Positions 24,403 through 34,721 of a DNA stretch of 64,000 nucleotides are shown here, in pieces. Under the pieces are notes generated by a model that saw only the letters and a program-made list of their open reading frames with translations, did no database searches and was not told where the DNA came from. Each line of letters starts with the position of its first letter. Within the stretch, counting starts at the first letter, position 1. The stretch is from Lonicera japonica (Eukaryota > Streptophyta > Magnoliopsida > Dipsacales > Caprifoliaceae). The stretch spans positions 32,704,833 to 32,768,832 of the forward strand of contig CM038466.1 of assembly GCA_021464415.1 (NCBI GenBank), in the 5' to 3' direction. A program made the position numbers and the translations under genes.

Positions 24403-24462
24403 TAGTGTAAGGATTCTGTTAACCTTGATTAAATTGTGTAAGGATTCTGTTAACCTTGTTAG
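24403..24462. repeat. short tandem repeat replacing the RBX1 start region
   Basis: Two copies of gtgtaaggattctgttaacc, at about 24406 and 24436, sit where the N terminus of RBX1 should be. They bring in the in-frame stop that closes exon 1 upstream. Confidence 0.6.
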
Positions 24463-24961
24463 TGGAGTGATAAGACTGTGTTCCACACTTCCACCCACCA
24501 ACCAATGTATGACAGATGATCTAAGTCACTTTTTTTGAGTCACAAAATTGTGTCCCCCTAGAATTACTCGAAGAAAAAAAGAAGAATGAAACGCACCTGC
24601 TCAAAAGTTCCATTTCTGCCTGTAATGCAGTGAGTTCATCTTCCTCAGCCGTGCGCGTCTGAGGCGCGGCGGGCCTAGCTGGTTGTCGGCCTGCCGGAAC
24701 AGGCACCGCATCTGCCAGTGCAGTAGTTGCAGGCTGAAGAAGCTGTTTCTCCAACTCAGCCCCTTCTAATTCTTCAAGCTCCGTCTCCAATTCATCCTTC
24801 AATAAGAAATGGGTTAGAATGAAGATATGCAGAAAATTTGGTACCAGAAAAACAAAATTCAACACAACTTAAGAAGTCAATAAAGTACAAACGGAAAGCT
24901 ACACAGCTGTCCTAAAACAGGACCCCACAAAACAGTTCCTATTCCAAAAATCATCTAACTA

Positions 24962-26059
24962 TTCAAGAGATAGCTGCAACCCAATTGTTAGCAATGTCTG
25001 AAATAAACAGAGGCCCAAATAAATTTGATGTGCTCGCCCACAATGAAGCCAAAGAAATAGATTTGCTCCACACTTCATGAGATTCCGATGACTTTATCCT
25101 CAAAAATTCTCGCATTCCTCTCTTGCCAAAGGCACCAAGCCATTGCCATACAAGCTGATCTCCAAAGAACCTTGGCCTTCTTTTTATTTCCTCTAAAACT
25201 CCATTGTATGCACAACAAATCATGCCACGATCTCGGCATAGCCCCTACAAATTCGAAAATGCTCCAAATCTTGTTCCACTTATGCCCCGCAAACTTACAA
25301 AGAAGCAATAAATGGTCAATTGACTCCCCTTACTCCTTACAAAGTATGCACCACGAGGGTGATAACACTAGGTAAGGCCTTCTAACTTGGAGCAAATCAC
25401 AAGTGTTGACCTTATTCCAAGAGGCCAGCCAAGCAAAAACTTGCACCTTTGGTTGAATACCGATTTTCAAAATAGCTTTATAAGGCAAAAAGTTTCATCA
25501 CCCGAAGAATTAATGAGCAAATCAAAGAATGATTTACAAGAAAAGAAGCATGATTTCTACCCCACCCAAACCCTTATATATCTTTCAGTTCTACAAATAG
25601 GAGCATTTTCCACCAACCCCATCAACCCTGTGAAATCCTCAATCTCTATCATTGAGATTTCTACGAAAAGACTTGTTCCAAGAAAATGAATCTGGTTGGT
25701 TCCAACAAAGCAAAGGAGCTATCAAGGAATTTTTGTATTTGGAGTTATTAAAAATACGCGGGAATTGAAAAGCTAATGGAGAAGACCCAATCCAATTATC
25801 CTCCCAAAACCGAGGCTTATTCCCCAAGCATACTTTAATCCGAGTAAAATGCTTGTAGGAATCATCATGCCCATTGGAGATGGCCTTCCAAGGATTACGG
25901 CGAGTACCTAGTACCAATACATTCAAATCCCACCCATTTCCTTGAATCCCATATTTACTTTTAATTATCTTGCACCAAAATGAGTCTTGTTCAAGAGGAA
26001 ACCTCCAAAGCCATTTACCTAAAAGTGCCTCATTTCTTTTGGACAGGTTCAATGTTCTA
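24962..26059 (-). mobile_element. LINE A, 3' part (zf-RVT region)
   Basis: L1-type LINE coding remnants on the minus strand: LSKRNEALLGKWLWRF, DSFWCKIIKSKYGI, KPRFWEDNWIGSSPL, then WRSACMAMAWCLWQERNARI and ASLWASTSNLFGPL, which form the zinc-binding C-terminal domain after reverse transcriptase. It is broken by frameshifts. No poly(A) tail was found at its low-coordinate end, so the 3' end is missing. It is joined at 26060 directly to a truncated Copia element; the matching 5' part of the LINE is at 30550-33150. Confidence 0.75.
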
Positions 26060-26066
26060 AAAATCG

Positions 26067-29000
26067 CTAGTCGGTCCGATCATGCTGTACTGGGTTATTT
26101 GCAATTTCAATGGCTGCCGTGTTATCACAGAAGAGGGTCATGGGCCCCTCTGAACTGAACCCAAGTTCATTGAGTAGAATATTTAGCCATGTAAGCTCCG
26201 TGGTTGCATGATGAAGGGCACGATATTCAGCTTCGGCACTAGACAATGATACCACATTCTGCTTTTTGCTTCTCCATGACACTAGATTGCCCCCAACAAA
26301 TGATACGTAACCTGATGTAGACTTTCTATCTAATTTTGATCCGGCAAAATCAGAATCAGTATACCCCACAATGTTAAGGTGATCATGCTTGGTGAACATA
26401 ATACCTTTGCCCGGAGAAGACTTGAGATAAGCTAAAATACGATTCACCGCTTCCATGTGACGCTCACTTGGATTGTGCATGAATTGACTCACCACACTAA
26501 CTGCATAAGATAAATCAGGTCTAGTGTGAGTTAGATAAATCAATTTTCCCACCAACTTTTGGTATCTCTCTTTGTTAGCCGGGGTCTGATCTGGATAGAT
26601 ACTCATACCATGATTCATCTCAATGGGTGTATCCACAGGTTGACAAGCTGAATTCCCAGTTTCAGACAAAAGATCTAGCACATATTTCCGTTGAGAAAGG
26701 AACAAACCATGCTTAGACCGAGATACTTCAATGCCCAAAAAATATTTTAGAGCTCCCAAGTCCTTCATTTCGAACTCCTTAGATAAGTGGTCTCTAAGCT
26801 CTTCCATTTTATTGAGGTTACTACCTGTGACTATCATATCATCAACATAAACAATGAGCAAGGTGATGTCATCCCCATCTCTCTTATAAAACAGGGTGTG
26901 ATCTGCTGCAGCTTGTTTAAACCCATACTCTTTCATAGAGAGACTTAATCTGCCAAACCAAGCCCTGGGCGACTGTTTCAGCCCGTACAACGCCTTCTTC
27001 AACTTGCACACTTCACCTTCTTTTGATGTAAACCCAGGAGGGGGATCCATATATACCTCTTCCAAAAGATCACCGTGTAAAAAGGCGTTCTTCACATCAA
27101 ATTGTCTTAGTGGCCAATCTAAATTAACTGCAAGAGACAATATAACTCTAACGGTATTCATTTTTGCCACAGGAGCAAAGGTCTCTTGATAATCGATCCC
27201 ATAAGTTTGGGTGTATCCCTTGGCAACTAGTCTAGCCTTGTACCTGTCGATTGTCCCATCTGACTTGTACTTAATAGAGTACACCCACTTACATCCGACT
27301 GTCTTCTTATCCCTAGGAAGCTCGGTCATCTCCCAAGTAGAATTTTTTTGGAGAGCCTTCATTTCTTCTATCATGGCTAATTTCCACTTTGGATTTTCAA
27401 GGGCTTCCTGAAAATGACTAGGAATAGATACAGAGGATAACTGAAGGGCAAATGCAAGGTTAGTCTTAGATAGGCGATGATATGACACGAAATCAGTGAT
27501 AGGATAGATAATGTTAGAGTATGATGTTGAGAATCCAAACTTATCAACTGGTTTCCGATCACGAAGTGGGTATCTCCTACCTTGATCTTCAATTTGAGGA
27601 TTTAAAGTAGGAATTTCTTTAACTAAAGATGGGGAAGGAGAATGTACCTCAAGATTTGTCTCGGAAGAGTCATCCGATGGCACGGTAGCATCATTAAGAG
27701 GAGTATCAGAACTTGGAGGAGATATAACAGCAACATCCTTATTCCTTCTTGTATAAACCTGCTTGAAGAACAAATCATCCGATCTTTCCCTAGTTTCAGG
27801 TTCAACCATGCCCTCCCCCTGATTTCCAGAAACCCAAACCCTCTTTTCCTCTAGCCATAATTTTTCCTCTTCCTTACTACTAATCTCCCGCTGAAGAGGA
27901 ATTAAGGACACGTCCTCAGAAAAATACGACTCATGTTCACAAAATTGAGTATCCATGGAAACGTAGTATTTCCCCGTAGGAGGATGGTAGCATTTATAAC
28001 CTTTTTGAGAGGAAGAATAGCCTAGAAATACACATTTAAGAGCACGAGGATCAAGTTTATCTCGTTGATGTGAGTGAACATGAACATAACAAACACAACC
28101 AAAGACTTTGGGGCAAAGATTTAAGGCCGAGGGGATAGAGTGAAACTGAGATAACATACGCAGAGGGGTTATATAGTTGATGACTCGAGTAGGCATACGG
28201 TTGATGAGAAAGACAGCAGTCATAACAGCATCAGCCCAGAACATTTTTGGAACACGCATAGTAAAGCATAAAGCTCGTGCCACCTCAAGAATGTGGCGAT
28301 TTTTACGTTCTGCTATGCCGTTTTGTTGTGGTGTATAAGTACACGTTGTCTGGTGCAGGATGCCATTCTCATTGAAAAACTTAGTAAGGGAATGATTAAG
28401 AAACTCACGACCATTGTCAAAATGAAAAACCTTAACTTGTGTGTTAAATTGAGTGGCAATCATTTTTGAAAATTGAGGGATAATTTTAATTACCTCGTCC
28501 TTGGTTTTCAACAAGTAAACCCAACATACTCGAGTGCAATCATCAATAAAAAACACAAAGTATCTATGACCCAAAGTAGAAGGAGTAGAGAAAGGACCCC
28601 ACACATCTGTAAAAACTCTGGTAAATGGAATTTGACTTTTATTGAAACTTATTTTAAAGGGTACACGATGACTCTTAGCATAAATGCATTGCTCACAACA
28701 TAAGCTAGAAACTGAAACATCTTGAAATAACCTAGGAAACAATCGTTCTAAATACGGAAAAGACGGATGACCTAACCGACAATGCCATAAAAGAATTTTC
28801 TCTTTATTAGATGTTGGCTCATTTGACACCTTAAAAACACGACCAGATTTAGATTGTATCTCCCTTGTCCCCTCCAAGTAGTAAAGTCCTCCTCTCTCCT
28901 TACCAATGCCAATCGTCGTCTTCATAAGATTGTCCTGAAACACACAATGTGTAGAGTGAAAGGTTACAGAACAATTTAGATGTTTAGTAATCTTGCTAAT

Positions 29001-30170
29001 GGAAAGGAGATTATTAGAGAGACTAGGTGAAAGTAAAACTGAGGACAGAGAAAAAACAGGGGAAAACGAGACATTCCCAGCCCCATAGATAGGCATAGGA
29101 GCCCCGTTAGCAACCTGGACAGATTTAACATTCGAAGGCATTATAGTTGCAAGAGAAGAAGAATTATTAGTCATATGGTCAGTAGCCCCTGAATCAATAA
29201 TCCAAGCGTTAGAAATAGTTGAAACAAAGGCCGAACCTAAATTACCTGCTTGAGGAGATATACGAGAAACCTGAGACGCAGAAGCAGTAGTAGATAAAGT
29301 GTCATTATGAGTAACCTGGGCTGTTTTCTTGTTCTTTTTCTCAGCTTGTTTTAGTTTGAACCATTCTGGATAGCCATGTTTTTTCCAGCAAACATCGACC
29401 GTGTGCTTCGGACTATTGCAGTGAGTGCAGAAGAGTGTAGGTCGTGTATTGTTCTTGTGGACAGCCATGGCTGAAGCCTCGAGATGATCTTCTAACCCCA
29501 TAGTGGCCTGCCTTTGTGCCTCACGACGAACCTGTGCATATGCTTCCTCTAGGCTTGGCATGGGAGAAGCAGCCAAGACTCGAGCACTCACCTGATCCAG
29601 ATTATGATCCAGACCTGCGAGGAACACATAAACACGTTCCTCACCCGTACGTTTCCTTTGTTTCTCAATATCCGCAGGACAGTCCATATCATTTGGCCTG
29701 CGATAATCAAGTTCCAAAAATATGGAGTTCAATTCGTTGTAGTAATCTGCTAGAGGACGACCTCCTTGCCTTGATTGGAACGATTTCTTCATTAATTCAT
29801 AAACTTGAGAAGAATCTGAGATATCGAGGTAGCTTCTCCTTATTGCATCCCAAACCTCCTTAGCTGTTCCATATTGCACAAAGTGTGCCATCAGCGTTTG
29901 GTTCATGGAATTAATGAGCCATGACTTGACTGTTTTGTCTTCAGCTTCCCATTCCTCGTAGCTTGGATCGTCCTCCTTAGGTACAATCTTTCGTCCGGTG
30001 AGATATCCCTTCTTTTTCTTCCCAGCAATATACATCTCCATGATTTGTGCCCAAACACGATAATTAGTACCGTCCAACTTAACAGAGATCGTTGGAAAGG
30101 AAGTATCATGAATAGTCACCATGGGTGATTTATTGCTGGCAGGAACAGCTGCATCTGACATCTCACTCAT
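26067..30170 (-). CDS. Copia gag-pol polyprotein, open but lacking the RNase H C terminus
   Basis: 1367 codons without a stop, start MSEMSDAAVP at 30170. Domains with approximate residues: gag 20-230 (SVKLDGTNYRVWAQIMEMYI); zinc knuckle CTHCNSPKHTVDVC near 247; protease WIIDSGATDHMT near 322; integrase zinc finger from LWHCRLGHP near 458; integrase catalytic residues in FTDVWGP (about 521), FHFDNGREF (about 580) and the AERKNRHILE region (about 620); RT with QFDVKNAFLHGDLLEEVY and catalytic YVDD near 1107; RNase H with TDSDFAGSKLDRKSTSGY near 1273. It ends NNPVQHDRT followed by two residues from the junction and a stop; the normal final ~30 residues are missing. All catalytic motifs up to that point look intact. 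The style resembles RE1-like Copia elements with short LTRs. Confidence 0.9.
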   Translation of the reverse strand: MSEMSDAAVPASNKSPMVTIHDTSFPTISVKLDGTNYRVWAQIMEMYIAGKKKKGYLTGRKIVPKEDDPSYEEWEAEDKTVKSWLINSMNQTLMAHFVQYGTAKEVWDAIRRSYLDISDSSQVYELMKKSFQSRQGGRPLADYYNELNSIFLELDYRRPNDMDCPADIEKQRKRTGEERVYVFLAGLDHNLDQVSARVLAASPMPSLEEAYAQVRREAQRQATMGLEDHLEASAMAVHKNNTRPTLFCTHCNSPKHTVDVCWKKHGYPEWFKLKQAEKKNKKTAQVTHNDTLSTTASASQVSRISPQAGNLGSAFVSTISNAWIIDSGATDHMTNNSSSLATIMPSNVKSVQVANGAPMPIYGAGNVSFSPVFSLSSVLLSPSLSNNLLSISKITKHLNCSVTFHSTHCVFQDNLMKTTIGIGKERGGLYYLEGTREIQSKSGRVFKVSNEPTSNKEKILLWHCRLGHPSFPYLERLFPRLFQDVSVSSLCCEQCIYAKSHRVPFKISFNKSQIPFTRVFTDVWGPFSTPSTLGHRYFVFFIDDCTRVCWVYLLKTKDEVIKIIPQFSKMIATQFNTQVKVFHFDNGREFLNHSLTKFFNENGILHQTTCTYTPQQNGIAERKNRHILEVARALCFTMRVPKMFWADAVMTAVFLINRMPTRVINYITPLRMLSQFHSIPSALNLCPKVFGCVCYVHVHSHQRDKLDPRALKCVFLGYSSSQKGYKCYHPPTGKYYVSMDTQFCEHESYFSEDVSLIPLQREISSKEEEKLWLEEKRVWVSGNQGEGMVEPETRERSDDLFFKQVYTRRNKDVAVISPPSSDTPLNDATVPSDDSSETNLEVHSPSPSLVKEIPTLNPQIEDQGRRYPLRDRKPVDKFGFSTSYSNIIYPITDFVSYHRLSKTNLAFALQLSSVSIPSHFQEALENPKWKLAMIEEMKALQKNSTWEMTELPRDKKTVGCKWVYSIKYKSDGTIDRYKARLVAKGYTQTYGIDYQETFAPVAKMNTVRVILSLAVNLDWPLRQFDVKNAFLHGDLLEEVYMDPPPGFTSKEGEVCKLKKALYGLKQSPRAWFGRLSLSMKEYGFKQAAADHTLFYKRDGDDITLLIVYVDDMIVTGSNLNKMEELRDHLSKEFEMKDLGALKYFLGIEVSRSKHGLFLSQRKYVLDLLSETGNSACQPVDTPIEMNHGMSIYPDQTPANKERYQKLVGKLIYLTHTRPDLSYAVSVVSQFMHNPSERHMEAVNRILAYLKSSPGKGIMFTKHDHLNIVGYTDSDFAGSKLDRKSTSGYVSFVGGNLVSWRSKKQNVVSLSSAEAEYRALHHATTELTWLNILLNELGFSSEGPMTLFCDNTAAIEIANNPVQHDRTD

Positions 30171-30280
30171 GATGTAGACAAAGAAATGAAGGGAAAAGAA
30201 GGGGAAGAAGGCGTCTAGGGTTAGGGTTAGGCGTCTAGGGTTTCAGCCGAGAAGGACAGCAGCGGAATTGTCTTTCCCTC

Positions 30281-30291
30281 CTCTGATACCA
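30281..30291 (-). other. primer binding site of Copia element B
   Basis: The minus strand reads TGGTATCAGAG, the initiator tRNA-Met type, directly inside the short LTR. Confidence 0.8.
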
Positions 30292-30292
30292 A

Positions 30293-30476
30293 GTAGAAGA
30301 TTTGGCTGAATGAATTTTCTATTCATCACATAGAGAATAAATATTCATACAGAATTACAGAATAACCTATTTTAGGAAATACAGCTATACAATCTCACAG
30401 CTATGCAATCTTACAGCTATACAATCTCACAGCTATACCAATTTATTCCTGTCCAATAAATACAAAATATTCTACA
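30293..30476 (-). repeat. 5' LTR of Copia element B
   Basis: About 184 bp; reading the minus strand it starts TGTAGAATATTTTG. It contains four diverged copies of an acagctat(a/g)caatct unit (about 30380-30445). The outer limit is tentative, because there is no second LTR and no target duplication to check against. Confidence 0.55.
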
Positions 30477-30499
30477 GCTATACGCCAACTTTTTAAATA

Positions 30500-33150
30500 G
30501 TATAATACTAATAAAACACAAGAAATCAAAACACTTTTCAAAATGACATTAATTCTCCAATCAACTAATATGCAATCCAAAATAAAAGATCGTATGCCTT
30601 TTCAAAATCTATTTTAAATACATGATCAATGAAGTCCCACTCCTTATCATTTCTTTTGGACAAGAGAGGCATGATCAATGAAGTCCCACTCCTTACCATT
30701 TTTTTCCAATACATGATCAATGAAGTCCCACTCCGCATGATCATATGCCTTTTCAAAATCTATTTTAAATACCAAACCATTTTTTTTTCTTTTCCCGATA
30801 TTCCTCTACCCCCTTACTGGCTATTAAAACAAGGTCTAATATTTAACAGCCTCTCACGAATGCTCCTTGTGGTAGCCCAATACCTCCTAACACCTCCCTC
30901 AACCTTTACAACAAGACTTTAGCCTCTACAAGCTCGTGACCAAACTAATAGGTTTTAGTCTTTTAAGATTAAGAACCACAGTTTTTTCAGAATTAAGCAA
31001 ATGTAAGTCGAATTAGTACACATATTCATAATCCTGTTTTCAAAAAATTCATTAAACACCCCCATTAAGTCCTCTTTGATGATATCCCACCCTCTCTTGA
31101 ACACTTCCATTGTGAATCCATCCGGTCCCAACGCCTATCACCCTCACAGTCTTCTATAGCGGGTCTAACTTCCTTCTACTTGGTCTTTCAATCCAAGAAC
31201 TATGGTCGGCTTCAATGGGGGCCCATTCAAGGCCTTCGAAGCATACACCCCCTAGTCGTCAACCAGTACAAAATTTTAAAATAGTCAACTATTTCATTCC
31301 CTATCTCATCCTACTCAACCACTACCTCCCCGTTTTCCATCTCCAATTTAGAAATCATTTTGTTCACTTTTTTATTATTGACCACTCTATGGAACATCCT
31401 AGAGTTCCCATCCCATTCCCTTACTCCCCACACCTTTGCTTTTTGATTCCAAGAAATTTCCTCCTTAAGGAGGAGATCTCCTAACTTATTCCGCAATTCT
31501 TGTTTTTCAATTTTCAAGTTCTCCCCTAATTCCCCTCTAACTTCCTCTTCATCAATCTCTTTAATTCTCTCCAAAATGTTGTTTTTATTGATTCCAACAT
31601 CCCCAAAAATGTCTTTGTTCCACTTCTTAATCTTATGTTTAACTTTTTCAGGTTTTTTAATGAATTGAAAACCTTTCCACCCACTTATTTCACACTCTTC
31701 CCACCATTTTTTAAAGTTGCCCACAAAGTCTTTTATGAGTTAACCACATGTTTTCAAAGCCAAAAGGAGACGGGCCCCATTTGAACGGATTGGTATCGAG
31801 TACCAATGGAAAATGACCTGATTCAATTCTAATGTAGCTCTTGCCTCACAATATGAAACATGTCCTCCCATCCCGTTGTAAACATAAACCTATCTAATCT
31901 CGAATGAGCTCTTCCATTTGACCATGAGAATTCTACATTCAAGATATTTGGGTATGTCAAGTTTGCTTCATTAATAAATAAATTAAAGTCCCTTATTTTT
32001 TCCAATGGAAACCTCACAATATTAAAATCACCCCTGATACACCATTTCCACAGAGACCATATAAACTAGCTAGTTCTTCCCACAACTCTTGATGCTCTCT
32101 ATATCTACAGGGCCCGTACACTCCATTTAGCCACCAACTCTACCCTTTAAGTGGTGAAAACCGAAGAGACAAAGTAAAATTACCCTCTATGCACTCCTCA
32201 GCTCTCAATACTCTCACGTCCCACACAACTAGAATGCCACCCGAATTTCCTCTCAATGGAAGGAATGCCCAATCCTTGAATCTCACTCCCCATACCGCAC
32301 CTACCAAGGCCCAATTGATTTTTTCTTTTTTAGTTTCTTAAAAGATTATAACATCTAGCTTTTCCCTACACACTATTTCTTTTATGTTTCTTCTTTTTTC
32401 CTTAGTCCCCAACCCTCGAACATCCCACGAAATTATCTTCATAAATTACCGATCCCACCCTTGTGCTACTTGAACCCTTTTCCTTCTCATAGTTAATTTA
32501 AATTTTAAGTTCTTAAGCTCCCTCACCACCTTCCTACTCGAACCTTTACACCAACCACCACCCCCCCCCCCCGGGGATGGAATCAAAGAAACTCCCATCT
32601 TGTATAGCAAAGTACAAAGATTTTCCCACTCTTCCTGACTCAATCCCACCCTCATGCACACCTCTTTATCCTCCTTTGAAATAACTCGAGGATGTCTATC
32701 GTTGGTTTTTTGGTGACAAATGAACTCATTTTGGTGCTCGTTAATTAAAGTATCGTGATTATCAGATTCACGAACTTGGGCTTTGTCCAGTGTGTGGTCA
32801 ATACAATGATACCCCATACCCCATTGGATGTACATGTATTATTCATAATCAGATTAATGACAGCCCTGGGGAAGTTAGACTCAGTACAATTTCAAGGTAT
32901 CTTGCCTGTAATTACCCCTCCCTTACCCTTAGATTGAGGTGAATGAGATGTAGAACCAGATTTTAATAGCGAAACTGATTGCCCCAATGGGACAGTATGG
33001 GAAGAGGAATGAGAAGAAGATATAAAGCTAGAATTAGAATGGTGCAATGATTACGTTCAAAAAAGGAAAGTAAACTCATAATTTGGGACATTCCAAAAAA
33101 TAATAGTGGAATCCTAATTTGGGGCAAAGGGAAATACAATATCACACAGG
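30500..33150 (-). mobile_element. LINE A, 5' part (ORF1 tail, endonuclease, start of RT)
   Basis: Minus-strand L1-type LINE. An ORF1/linker tail (about 32835-32446) precedes an endonuclease that starts at 32442 with ISWDVRGLGTKEKRR. A stop falls just before the catalytic ETK; GGILVVWD, NGVYGPCRYREHQELW and FSWSNGRAHSRLDRFM follow. Next is the linker (GWKGFQFIKKPEKVKHKIKK, 31724-31311), then an RT start with KIDFEKAYD near 30600. Several stops and frameshifts. The RT core (about 1.2 kb or more) is missing between here and the 3' part at 24962-26059. A 15-base C run sits at 32562. Confidence 0.8.
30588..30790. repeat. local tandem/dispersed duplication inside LINE A RT
   Basis: The motif catgatcaatgaagtcccac occurs three times (about 30619, 30672, 30713). 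The flanking ccttttcaaaatctatttta occurs at about 30597 and 30749. The effect is a scrambled KIDFEKAYD..EWDFIDHV region. Confidence 0.75.
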
Positions 33151-33325
33151 ATGCTCTCTAGGCACCTAGTGACTGGTACATATTTCTAGGGGACAGGGGT
33201 TTCGAACTAAAAACCAATATGTTCATTGCCTCAGAAAAAACCAAAGCAAATCTAGAACATATAACAATTAAGCCCTCCTAATTTTAGGAACTTCACATAA
33301 TAAAATACAGAAAACTGAAACTTAC
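33151..33325. other. VPS32 pseudogene intron remnant
   Basis: Short non-coding stretch between the LINE A 5' end and VPS32 exon 4. The next VPS32 exon should lie downstream of here (minus strand), but I find no trace of it before or after the LINE. Confidence 0.4.
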
Positions 33326-33849
33326 GTTGCTTTCTGCATTGCCTTCATTGCAGCAGCTCCAGTTCTCAACGCATCAACAGTTTCTGTTGTTGCTTTTGCG
33401 CCTTCTAACAGTATCAACTATACACACAAATGATATATAAAATCAAGGTATCAATATATACATATTTATGCATTGGAAATTCAACTAGTATTCACCACAT
33501 ATTATGCACGTCATTGAGCGAATTACAAATTACCAAAACTAACCTGACCTTGGAGGCGCAATTGAAAATTACCTAGTTGCTCAATTTGCCTTTCATAGAA
33601 CCTCTTGGCATATAATCAATGTAACAAATGTTGCATCATATGTGGCCTCTTAATTTAAGACTGAGGGACTGTTTAATGAGTTAAACTTGAAAGTAATACC
33701 TTCTTTAAAGATGTTAACCCACAAAGAATATTGTAATATGCCAAAATCAAGGCATAGAGTAAGAAAGAAAGGTACCAATAGCAACGGTGCAATAAGCACA
33801 ATAATGTTGACAACATATGTGGAATACTAACTGGAATAATCCTGACGCT

Positions 33850-34130
33850 AAGGATGTGTTTGTCCTTTGATTAAAAAGATAGGAAAATGATTGAACACGT
33901 CAGTAATTTTTATGAAAAGTTGGAAAAAGATACGAGTTATTAGGTGAGATGCTCAATTATTTTTTCAGTTTTTCCACGTAATCCAATTCTTTGGGCGGTA
34001 CGTAAGAAAATTTCCCATAGATAAAAAGGAAAAGATGGAGAACATCTCACCAAATTCGCATCTCTTTTTCCAACATCGAAAACTTAATTGTTTTCTCAGT
34101 CATTTCCCACTTTTTTATTTAACAGATCCT
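33850..34130. mobile_element. MITE in VPS32 pseudogene intron 2
   Basis: The left end is aaggatgtgtttgtcctttg and the right end, reverse-complemented, is aggatctgttaaataaaaaa. Internal sequence is partly palindromic (aaaatgattga and tcagtcatttccc). About 281 bp, non-coding. No target duplication assigned. Confidence 0.45.
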
Positions 34131-34721
34131 AAATAGACATTAGGAAAGCATATTGCTAACTTCTTAACAAAGTCAAGTATCTTTTATTCTCATACATGAC
34201 TGTTAAAGAAAAGAGCTCAAGAAGAAAAGTGCTTGCGAATCAAGATCATACCCATCTTTGCTCTGGTAAATTCCTTCGCCTTTTCAACCTCTGCTGCAGC
34301 CTTCTACGAAAGTACATTCTCCTTCTTCTCTAGCATTTCAAGTATCCAAAGAGGGTAAAGAATAAACTATTTAGATAACCCCACGGCAACAATTGCAAAT
34401 GCATCTTAGAATCCAAGTGTCATACATTTACATATACCAATGAAATAATGAAACTAATATGGATATAGCAGGTATGAGATTAGCAATGATTTGGAAACCA
34501 AAAAATAAAAAATCAACACACTTTTGTCCCTTAAAATCAGAAAGTACATATCACCCCTCTTCATATATAAGATTATTTGTAGCTCCAACATTTTAGAAAC
34601 AGATTGATGCTTGTACCACGAGGCACGCCTTCATGAGTCATGGAAAAAGAGCCTAAATCTCTAAGTCTTAAATAGAGGTATATAGTTTGTATATTTGTAT
34701 ATAATGTGATTTAAAGATTGA

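Larger units (their letters stand above)
18393..24418 (-). pseudogene. RBX1: RBX1-like RING-box protein, non-processed pseudogene
   Basis: RBX1 is the RING subunit of cullin-RING ubiquitin ligases and recruits the E2. Exons in order are 24418-24316 (KKANKRFKIKKWNAVSLWAW), 23810-23760 (DIILDNCAICRNRIMDLC), 22768-22710 (IVCQANQ, then frameshifted), 20637-20566 ([23 protein letters not shown]) and 18430-18393 (DNSEWEFQKHFY, stop). Phases match across all introns. Lesions: no start codon in exon 1, where the frame meets a stop at 24419-24421 inside a small tandem repeat; a 1-bp deletion in exon 3 (59 instead of 60 bases) with loss of the Glu-Cys-Thr segment; its donor is GA instead of GT; the conserved Trp of SRWLKTRQ is Cys; and the C-terminal KYGH is changed to KHFY. 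Because introns are kept this is a decayed gene copy, not a retrocopy. MITEs fill the last intron. Confidence 0.85.
26060..30476 (-). mobile_element. Copia element B, 3'-truncated, inserted in LINE A
   Basis: In minus orientation: short 5' LTR (30476-30293), primer binding site (30281-30291), untranslated leader, then one long gag-pol ORF that is cut within RNase H at about 26067-26075 and fused to LINE A sequence. The 3' end of pol, polypurine tract and 3' LTR are absent. The uninterrupted ORF implies a much younger age than the other Copia copies in the window. Confidence 0.85.

Noticed and set aside
30205..30242. Telomere-like gggttagggttagg in the Copia B leader
   Set aside because: Only two units within an otherwise non-telomeric leader; not an interstitial telomere array.
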